Part shown: piece by piece, positions 52,942 through 59,740 of the stretch | How positions within the stretch are numbered: position 1 is the stretch's first letter | How the letters are laid out: each line of letters starts with the position of its first letter | NCBI GenBank assembly: GCA_021401465.1 | Contig: JADDMT010000153.1 | Coordinates: 1-59,740 of the forward strand | Length of the DNA: 59,740 nucleotides | Reading direction: 5' to 3' | Origin: Teratosphaeria epicoccoides | Taxonomy: Eukaryota > Ascomycota > Dothideomycetes > Mycosphaerellales > Teratosphaeriaceae | Translations under genes and position numbers: made by a program | Notes under the pieces: model-generated | The model's input: only the letters and a program-made list of their open reading frames with translations | Database searches by the model: none | What the model was told of the DNA's origin: nothing

Positions 52942-53166
52942 ATGATATATGCTGCAAAGATAATTGGAACTGGTTTAGCTACAACAGGACTAATAGGGGC
53001 TGGTATTGGAATAGGTGTTGTTTTTGGAGGGTTAATTTTAGGTGTTGCAAGAAATCCTTCTCTAAGAGGACAGCTGTTTTCTTACGCCATACTAGGTTTT
53101 GCTTTTGCAGAAGCTACAGGATTGTTTGCTTTAATGATGGCATTCTTATTACTCTATGTAGCTTAA
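52942..53166 (+). CDS. atp9: ATP synthase subunit 9 (c)
   Basis: 74 residues, two helices joined by the polar loop ARNPSLRGQLF; the proton-binding Glu is in GFAFAEATGLFALMMAF. The rotor ring subunit of the Fo motor. Intact. Confidence 0.97.
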   Translation: MIYAAKIIGTGLATTGLIGAGIGIGVVFGGLILGVARNPSLRGQLFSYAILGFAFAEATGLFALMMAFLLLYVA

Positions 53167-54161
53167 TTAGAATATCACTACGTTGTTTATCTAATCATAT
53201 ATAATTTTTATATTCTGTAAGGCAATGAAACCTACTTAATTATAATGTTTGATAACTCTCGTTAGAAAACACTAAAATAATATATAAATTACATCGAGAA
53301 CAATAGAATTTATAAAAAAAAAAAATAATAATAATAAATACAATCTTTTATTTCATATATAAGCATTAGTATGTGTACTGAAAAGTTAGATAATATAAGT
53401 TACGCAGTTTTAGCCTAAATACGTACGACTTTAGATATAAATAGATTAAACCTGTTAAAGACCAAGGCATAAATTACGTAGACAAAATAAGCTGGTTAAA
53501 TACTATAGATTTAGATAGTCTATCATAAAGTTTTGGTATTAAATATGTGTAATCTAACTAAATAACAACCGGTAACACATGAATATGCTTTTTGGTATTA
53601 GTAGTGTAAAAGAGATGATAGATAACATTGCATTTTATCATATTCATAATCTAGATTACACAACAAAATAGCCTTTTCGTATTAGTAATGTAAGAGAGAT
53701 GATGGATAACATTGGATTTTATCATATTCAGGATATAAATTACACAACAAAATAGCTTTTTGGTATTAATAATGAAAAATATATCATGGATGACATTATA
53801 TTTGACCACGTTTAAATTGTAGAAAAAAGCTCTTATTCAGACTAGATGTATAGATTAAATTTAAGAAAAAAAAAATACTTTTCAAATATTGTAACAGTTA
53901 TACAGTAAAACACCTGACATTATTCATGTCCAGAACTCACAAATAGTGTACCCTAACCAGGTACAAAAAACCTAGAATCCCTGCCAGTATTATATAATAT
54001 ACTACGAGCGCTAGGGTATAAAAAGTGCAGATCTTAATCTGTGTTTTTTAGAAAGCACACATCCTAATTGTAAATAAGTGCTCTAGATAGAGAGCACATA
54101 TTACAACTGTAAACATATGCTTGGGTTTTCACACAATAGTTTGGTAAACATTGTGGCTTTA
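53167..54161. other. Spacer with rnl-leader repeats
   Basis: No open frame of note. It contains the 53585-53830 repeats and a patch near 54000-54120 rich in short inverted repeats (GAGCACATA, AGTGCTCTAGATAGAGAGCAC). Confidence 0.5.
53585..53830 (+). repeat. Three tandem ~88-bp repeats related to the rnl 5' leader
   Basis: GCTTTTTGGTATTAGTAGTG, GATGATAGATAACATTG and TTTTATCATATTCATAATC recur three times. The same sequence begins just before rnl (42190-42240: CTTTTTGGTATTAGTATTAC, GTAACATTACATTTGATC), so the copies derive from the rnl upstream region. Confidence 0.8.
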
Positions 54162-54231
54162 GGAAAGGTAGTTTAATTAGCAAAACTTCGATTATAATAT
54201 CGTTATTTTAGGTGCAAAGCCTAACCTATCC
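54162..54231 (+). tRNA. tRNA-like sequence, identity unclear
   Basis: Acceptor GGAAAGG/CCTATCC has one mismatch, the D stem GTTT/AAAC and T arm TTAGGTGCAAAGCCTAA are good, but the anticodon stem pairs only as CGAT/ATCG with a six-base loop. It may be a degenerate or pseudo-tRNA. Confidence 0.35.
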
Positions 54232-54545
54232 ATTTGTCAGCCATAAGAGCAGAAAATATACTTATAATGTATATATCAACTTAGAGATGTAATAAACAAA
54301 ATTACAAAGCTACGATGTAAATGAAAATAGAGTTATTCCATAAGAGAGGGATACGGAGTTAGGATTTTAGACTTCTAATAATTCTTATGTACTTTTGGTG
54401 TTTGTTATACATAATACAATCTTATGACGAACACTGACACATAAACGTTAATGTTTTTTTTACTTACTTTTTTTTAATTGATAGCACACAAAAAAACAAT
54501 TAAAAATAAAATATAATGCGACATTTTTTGTAATAATATTTTTTG
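54232..54545. other. Spacer before trnT
   Basis: A+T-rich, no gene visible. Confidence 0.5.
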
Positions 54546-54615
54546 GCCCGATTAGCATAAAAGTAATGCAACCGTCTTGTAATCGGGAGAAGTAAGTGCG
54601 ATACTTACATTGGGC
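54546..54615 (+). tRNA. trnT: tRNA-Thr (TGT)
   Basis: Acceptor GCCCGAT/ATTGGGC; anticodon loop CTTGTAA with anticodon TGT on a stem with a T-T mismatch; T arm AGTAAGTGCGATACTTACA. Confidence 0.85.
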
Positions 54616-55459
54616 TTTTTATTCTTTTTCAATCATAAAAAAAAATGAGAAAAAACGAGAATGAACGAAAGATTAATAAAAGAAAAATTAATTGAGTTTG
54701 ATGATGGCTCTGATTGAACGCTGTCCAAAGGCTTGACACATGCTAATCGTACGTTACTTAATAGCTAATTTAAAGTAAAGTGGTGAAAAGGTGAGTATTT
54801 ATCTAGGTTACCTTAAAGTAAAGGTTAAATCCGTTATAATTAGAATATTAAGCTTAGCGCTAGCCGTGAGTTTTTTATCCGAAAAAAAGAGAAAGAGTTC
54901 TCGCTTTAAGATGCTGATGATGTTATCAAGTAAGTAGTAGTTAAGGTAATTACTTAACTAGCTGAAACTTGTAGTCAAAACTGAGAGGTTTATTGACCAC
55001 ATTGGGCCCGAAAAAATCCCAATATGTATTGTACAGCAGTGAGGAATATTGGTCACTGGCCTAACGGCCGAACCAGCCATTTGGGAGAATGTATGGCGAA
55101 AGTCAGTATACTTATGCCGAGGTATTTGTATATATTGATAGTCAAATAAAGTTCTGGGTAGATAATTGATAATGACAAACTTCTATCCATAAAGGTCTTG
55201 ACCAATTCTTGTGCCAGCAGTCGCGGCAACACAAGTAAGACCAGTGTTAGTCATCTTTATTAGGTTTAAAGGGTACCTAGACGGTACAATCTAGCCTCTA
55301 AAGGGTACGGATTTACTAGAGTTTTATGGGAGAGGTAAATATTAGGGCTATTGGTGTAGAGATGAAATACTGTGATACTAATGGAACGGATAACGGCGAA
55401 GACAACCCTCTATGTATAAACTGACGTTAAGGGACGAAGGCTTGGGGAGCGAATAGGAT

Positions 55460-56958
55460 GTGCGACCTGTAAAGCTTCTATAGAAATTACATAAATTTTT
55501 TATTATGTATTGTATTTCGTTTTACATTAGCCTATCTAGATATGCATTATGGGTAACTATTTTGTGTAAAGCTCTAGAGATAAGTATTCTATTCTTTACG
55601 ATAATATTGGCTTTCTTCTATGGTTAGAGAAATCGAATCAGTGTAACTAAAACTTTTTAAATTGGGCATTTGGCGAGTCCTAGGCTGAATGAAAACGAAC
55701 AAATAGTTTAAAGAGTAAAGCTGGAACCTAAGGAAGATATGTTTTTATAGAAGAACAGGGTAATGCCTCTGATTGGCAATAATATTGCGAGATTTACTGT
55801 AAAGTGAATTAGAGATCAGAGGTAAAAGGATAGCGTAAAAAGCGAAGGCGTACCTGTAATGGGTATGATAGGAATACATATTCCACTCGAAAGAGGGCCC
55901 ACTTGCGCATAGATGTTTAATATGGTGTTTTGTTTATAGATTTGTCTTAGTGACTACTGCTGATCTTTTTAGACTTTTAAAACAACTTGCTTCATTTTTT
56001 TTTTAAGAAGTAAAAAAAAAAAGGAAAAAAAAGAAGAAGATGGACATGAATAGCAAAAATTTAATAATTGAAAAAAAAATATATGATGAAACCTGGCTAC
56101 AATGATTTATAGGCTTTAGTGATGCAGAGGGAAGTTTTAGTATATACCCTAAAAATAGTTACTTAAAATCAGGAAAATTAAGTAAAGTTAATTTTGGTCT
56201 TTCTTACCACTTATCTTTAGGAGTAAGAGATGAAGAAATTATAAAAAACGCAGAAACTAAGTTGAATAATATAGGTTCCATTTATAAATATAAAAATAAA
56301 CCTGATGTTAGATTAGCTATAAACAATAAAAAAGGATTATCAGACTTAATTAAAATATTTGATCACTTTTCTTTATTAACTAAACATCAACTAAGGAGAT
56401 TTTTAGTTGTAAAATTAGCTATGCAGGATTCAGTTACTCAGTTTACGACTAGAGAGGACTATGATATTTATGTAAAATCTTTATTTAAATTAGCAGATGA
56501 GAAAATAGAACAAAGATACAATTTAGAAAATTATCTTAATCTATCTTGATTGGATAATTGAATTATTGGATTTATTAATGGTGAAGGTTGTTTTTATTTA
56601 AATAAAGGTAAATGTAATTTTATCATTGAACACATAGATAAATTAGCACTCGAAGTAATAAAAACTAAATTTGGATTTGCACCTAATATAATAAAAAGAT
56701 CTTCTCGTGAAAGGGATAAAGATAAAGAGATTAAGCCTACATATATGTTGAACGTATCAAGTAAAAAAGAGATTGATTCTTTAATCTCTTTCTTAGATAA
56801 AGGTGTAGGTTTAAAAGGATATAAATTAATTCAATATAATCAGTGAAAAGAAAAGTTTGTCACTTAAAACCCGTATTAAATGTTTGAGCCGTATGCGATG
56901 AAAGTCGCACGTACGGTTCTAAGAGGGGGAAAGTCTGAGAGGACCTACCTATCTCAAC
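55460..56958 (+). other. Group II intron in rns (E. coli position about 788)
   Basis: It starts GTGCGACCTG, the group II 5' consensus, and ends in AC before TAGATACC. Domain V is at 56886-56920: GAGCCGTATGCGATGAAAG then TCGCACGTACGGTTCT. Its ORF is a LAGLIDADG gene, not a reverse transcriptase, as reported for group IIB1 introns in basidiomycete rns genes such as that of Agrocybe. Confidence 0.93.
56040..56867 (+). CDS. LAGLIDADG endonuclease in the rns group II intron
   Basis: 275 residues from ATG 56040 (MDMNSKNLIIEKKIYDE). Motif 1 is WFIGFSDAEGSFSIYPK and motif 2 WIIGFINGEGCFYLNKG. The frame is open with TGA-Trp and the stop lies just before domain V. Group II introns with LAGLIDADG genes are rare and apparently move by DNA cleavage rather than retrohoming. 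Confidence 0.92.
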
Positions 56959-57753
56959 TAGATACCCTAGTAGTCCAGGCAGAAAATTATGAGTGTTATA
57001 GACTGAATAGAAAGTTAGTGTATAAATGAAAGTGTAAGCACTCCACCTCAAGAGTAATGCGGCAACGCAGGAACTGAAATCATTAGACCGTATATGAAAC
57101 CAGTAGTGAAGTATGTTATTTAATTCGATGACCCTCGAAAAACCTTACCACAATTTGAATAGTGTCTTACCTCTTTTATATGATAAAGAGGGTTGCATAA
57201 GATATTACAGGCGTTGCACGGCTGTCTTCAGCTAATGTCGTGAGATTTTGGTTAGATCCATTAAATAAGCGTATAACCCTTGCTTTACGAAATATAGGTA
57301 GAGTTGTTCTCCGCTATATTGGATAAGATAAGAGGGACCAAGACAAGTCATCATGACCTTAATATTGTGGGCTATAGACGTGCCACATATGTTTGGACAA
57401 AGGGAGGCAATAATGCGAAAAGGAGCTAACCCCCAAAACAGAATATAAAATAGATTGTAGTCTGTAACTCGACTGGATGAAAAAGGAATTACTAGTAATC
57501 GTGAATCACCACATCACGGTGGCTTTAATCTCATATGGGTACTAACCACTCGTCAGGCGCTGAAAGGAGTATGTGCAATAAGTTTGGTTATTGATAATCT
57601 ATCCTAGAGCAAATAGGCTCATAATATTTTATCAATGGATCTTCGTATGCGTGACTCTGATTGGTGTTAAGTCGAAATATGGTTCGTGTAGTGGAAATTG
57701 CACGGGAAGTATAAACATTAACAACACCTCTCTAATAAAAAAAAAATAGCCAA

Positions 57754-57837
57754 GGAAGGTTCCATTTGTTGGTATGATGGGTTGAGCTGTAAACTCAATA
57801 GCTAAGGCTGTCGAAGGTTCGATTCCTTTTCTTCCTA
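57754..57837 (+). tRNA. trnY: tRNA-Tyr (GTA)
   Basis: Acceptor AGGAAGG/TCTTCCT; anticodon stem TTGAG/CTCAA with loop CTGTAAA (GTA); long variable arm. Confidence 0.92.
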
Positions 57838-57888
57838 TTAATCCTCTCCAAATCATTTTTATTTCATAGCTGAGAAAAGAGGTTTTCC

Positions 57889-57958
57889 GCCTTTATAGCT
57901 CAACGGTAGAGCGGAATACTGTTAATATTCTGATATATGTTCAATTCATATTAAGGGC
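57889..57958 (+). tRNA. trnN: tRNA-Asn (GTT)
   Basis: Acceptor GCCTTTA/TAAGGGC; anticodon stem GAATA/TATTC with loop CTGTTAA (GTT). Confidence 0.92.
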
Positions 57959-57993
57959 TTAGAGTGACTTTTTACAGGATTTAATTAATACAA

Positions 57994-58065
57994 AACGTGT
58001 TAACTCAATGGATAGAGTATTGTGCTACGAACATAAATATTGCAAGTTCAAATCTTGTACACGTT
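57994..58065 (+). tRNA. trnR: tRNA-Arg (ACG)
   Basis: Acceptor AACGTGT/ACACGTT; anticodon loop CTACGAA (ACG), reading CGN codons. Confidence 0.9.
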
Positions 58066-58104
58066 TTACTTGTTTTAAACCATGCTATTTGTTTGCTTAA
58101 CATG

Positions 58105-58177
58105 AGAGATATGTTGTAGAAGGTTCTACGTTTTGATTGCAGATCGAAAATTTGGGGTTCAATTCCTCCGTGTCTCT
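58105..58177 (+). tRNA. trnC: tRNA-Cys (GCA)
   Basis: Acceptor AGAGATA/TGTCTCT; anticodon stem TTTGA/TCGAA with loop TTGCAGA (GCA). Confidence 0.9.
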
Positions 58178-58214
58178 AAAAAAAAAGTCTTATGCATAAC
58201 TATACAATCTAATC

Positions 58215-58286
58215 ATTCTTACTAGCTCAATGGTAGAGCAGGATACTTCTAATATCTAGATCTGAGTTCGATTCTTAGGTAAGAAT
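58215..58286 (+). tRNA. trnR: tRNA-Arg (TCT)
   Basis: Acceptor ATTCTTA/TAAGAAT; anticodon stem GGATA/TATCT with loop CTTCTAA (TCT), reading AGA and AGG. Confidence 0.92.
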
Positions 58287-58313
58287 TTTTCTTATGTTTT
58301 TCCGCAATATAAG

Positions 58314-58384
58314 GAGAGCTTAACTTAACGGTAAAGTATGTGACTTTTAATCACTCTAATGTGAGTTCGAATCTTACAGCTCTT
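58314..58384 (+). tRNA. trnK: tRNA-Lys (TTT)
   Basis: Acceptor GAGAGCT/AGCTCTT; anticodon loop CTTTTAA (TTT); T arm GTGAGTTCGAATCTTAC. Confidence 0.9.
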
Positions 58385-58406
58385 ATTTTAATTTGCATAT
58401 ATATAA

Positions 58407-58757
58407 ATGCGGATTAATGTAACAGTAACATAATAGGCTCATGCCCTGTAAATAAAGGTGCAAAGCCTTTGTCCGTATAAAAGTAAATAGATTATATTTG
58501 CAAATAAAGGCTATAGCTTAATTGGTACAGCAAGCTACTCATCATAGTTCAGATCAGTGTTTGAATCACTCTCGCCTTATTTCGTTAGATGGAAAATTTA
58601 GGTTTTACTTTCCTTTGTATCAGATATTTTTATCTAAATTATTTAGCAAGCCCTTTATCCGGGAGGAAAACCGGGGTAACGGCTCACCGACCTTTTCAGG
58701 ACTAAGGAAAACGATTTACATAAAAAAAGTAAGTTACAATTAGATTACTAAGTATAT
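58407..58757 (+). repeat. Duplicate of the 7045-7405 block (stem-loop, trnM, spacer)
   Basis: The order stem-loop (58407-58478), trnM-like sequence, TTTAGCAAGCCCTTTATCCGG, GGGTAACGGCTCACCGACC and AGTAAGTTACAATT repeats that of 7045-7405. The first copy leads into a nad4L-tail/nuclease ORF, this one into the 58819 ORF. Confidence 0.85.
58507..58578 (+). pseudogene. Decayed copy of trnM (CAT)
   Basis: It matches 7120-7191 but has a mismatch in the acceptor (TCGCCTT), GGTACAGC in the D arm and a changed anticodon-loop 3' side (CTCATCA). Function is doubtful. Confidence 0.75.
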
Positions 58758-58818
58758 ACTTAATGTTTTTTCTTTTTCGTACGAAGTAACCTTTTTAACT
58801 AAATTTTCACTCATAAAA

Positions 58819-59286
58819 ATGACTTTCAATTTTTCACTTTATTACATTAATAAAGTAACGTTTACTTTGTCTATTAACCTGCCATGTTTAAGTACGTGAT
58901 ATTGTATAATATTGGCCTTTTTAGCTTTAAGTATTATATTTATTATTATTCTGTTAAGTGTTTCACATAGAATGAATTTATCTTATAATTTAGAACCTGA
59001 CACTAAAACAGAACCCAACAAACCCAGATCTAACATAGAGATTCAATCTCTTCGTCTTCCAGGAGAAACAGTAATGTCTCCAAACGAACAGCCTGATGTG
59101 TTGGAAACTGCTCGGTATTTTATTTTTGACTCTTGGGACGCTTCAGGTCAAAGTTTGCTTAGTTTTGACATCGGGAGAAGTTCTACAGTAGGTGTACTCT
59201 CAATTAATAATAGACCTGTTACTGGATACCTTAAAAAAAAGACCACCTTTATTAACTTGCTTTTGGTATTAAACAGAGTTGAATAA
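58819..59286 (+). CDS. Hypothetical ORF with an atp8-like head
   Basis: 155 codons. The start MTFNFSLYYINKVTFTLSIN resembles atp8 (FYYMNQVTFTFL) in protein and DNA, then one strong helix (LALSIIFIIILLS) and a polar C-terminal part (PNKPRSNIEIQSLRLPGE, LETARYFIFDSWDASGQ). TGA-Trp at about 58897. No family is recognised for the polar part. It looks like an atp8 head joined to foreign sequence, about 300 bases upstream of cox1 on the same strand. The frame is clean. Confidence 0.6.
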
Positions 59287-59584
59287 TAACCAAATAACAA
59301 TCATCTTAACCCTCAACTAGATTATCTCATAAAATTAATAGCGTTAGTGTTTGATTAATTTTTTTAGGTATAAATTTTATTTTTCATGCAAAGTAAACAC
59401 AATAAACAAAATAAATAAACAGCGTTCAATAATAAAAAATTTTTTTTCCTTAAAAACATAACTGGGTAATGTTATTACTATATATCTTTTTTCTTCTAAA
59501 AAAAGATATAAATAGGAGAAACATGATATTTATTTATTAATGCTTAATAATTTATTCATTTTAAAAAATATTACCAATATCAGT
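59287..59584 (+). other. cox1 upstream region
   Basis: Contains AGCGTTCAATAATAAAAAAT, similar to part of the atp9 leader, and a perfect palindrome at 59481-59510 (TATATCTTTTTTCTTC and its complement). Probably holds the cox1 promoter or leader. Confidence 0.45.
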
Positions 59585-59740
59585 ATGTGAAGAGAAAGAT
59601 GATCTTTCTCATGTAACGCCAAAGATATAGGAACATTATACCTTATCTTTGCACTTTTTTCAGGGTTACTAGGAACAGCTTTTTCAGTTTTAATAAGACT
59701 TGAACTATCAGGACCTGGAGTTCAGTATATAGGTGACAAC
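59585..59740 (+). CDS. cox1: Cytochrome c oxidase subunit 1, 5' end only
   Basis: MWRERWSFSCNAKDIGTLYL then FALFSGLLGTAFSVLIRLEL and GVQYIGDN, the standard cox1 start, cut by the window end. From 59600 it is almost identical to the window start for about 125 bases and then diverges, so the copy at 1-330 derives from this gene. TGA-Trp appears twice in the first six codons. Confidence 0.95.

Larger units (their letters stand above)
54680..57735 (+). rRNA. rns: Small subunit rRNA with one group II intron
   Basis: It begins GAGTTTGATGATGGCTCTG and ATTGAACGCTG. The 530 loop GTGCCAGCAGTCGCGGCAAC, TAGATACCCTAGTAGTCC, TGTCGTGAGATTTTGG and the decoding end (GGTGTTAAGTCGAAA, AACAACACCTCTCT) are present. 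Exons are about 54680-55459 and 56959-57735. Confidence 0.94.

Overview
The window is a large piece of a fungal mitochondrial genome, most likely from an agaricomycete (mushroom-forming basidiomycete). It is A+T-rich, TGA reads as tryptophan throughout, and a tRNA-Trp with anticodon TCA is present. It carries the standard fungal respiratory genes, a nad2-nad3 pair that abut, a one-base nad4L-nad5 overlap, genes on both strands, and many group I introns with LAGLIDADG or GIY-YIG endonuclease genes. The species is inferred from gene content only. The rest of cox1, nad1, rps3 and tRNAs for Ala, Phe, Gln and Leu were not found and probably lie outside the window.

Layout. 1-8.2 kb is accessory: a chimeric cox1-head/membrane/nuclease ORF, trnH, trnM, a dead GIY-YIG gene, an inserted block that looks nuclear (3.5-5.4 kb), a decayed acidic ORF, a second trnM and a nad4L-tail/nuclease ORF. 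8.6-17.2 kb (+) holds nad6, an unknown ORF, nad4 (one intron), a broken copy of that ORF, atp8, atp6, a 45-aa ORF, nad2 and nad3. 17.2-18 kb is a decayed nuclease ORF followed by a second copy of the nad3 3' end. 18.1-39.5 kb (-) holds nad5 (seven exons, six introns), nad4L, a Ser-rich ORF, a second nad4L-like ORF, cox3 (one intron), gene remnants, cob (one intron and a ~207-residue C-terminal extension), a membrane/coiled-coil ORF, trnE and cox2. 39.5-42.2 kb is a tRNA cluster. 42.2-50.7 kb is rnl with four introns. 50.7-53.2 kb holds inverted tRNA remnants, trnV, an ORF paralogous to the cob extension, and atp9. 53.2-59.7 kb holds repeats, trnT, rns with a group II intron, six tRNAs, a duplicated trnM block, an atp8-head-like chimeric ORF, and the 5' end of cox1, cut by the window end.

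How it fits together. The conventional genes encode complex I, III, IV and V subunits and the RNAs needed to translate them. On top of this is a recurring pattern: a copied gene end (cox1 head, nad4L tail, nad3 tail, nad4 head, atp8-like head, atp9 leader, cob tail, whole nad4L) sits beside or in frame with an unknown ORF. Three of these ORFs carry the D...ExK signature of PD-(D/E)XK nucleases. Two others form a separate acidic family, one copy of which is fused to functional cob with the displaced native cob end still visible downstream. This resembles mobile endonuclease ORFs reported in chytrid and arbuscular mycorrhizal mitochondria, and also the chimeric ORFs behind plant cytoplasmic male sterility. 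A mobile or selfish role here is inferred.

Several small repeat families are also visible: a 38-bp poly-T/poly-A hairpin with an empty-site comparison, GC-rich hairpins in introns, a 38-bp GC-rich unit present twice in rnl exons, and a TGCGGAC-bounded stem-loop in four places.
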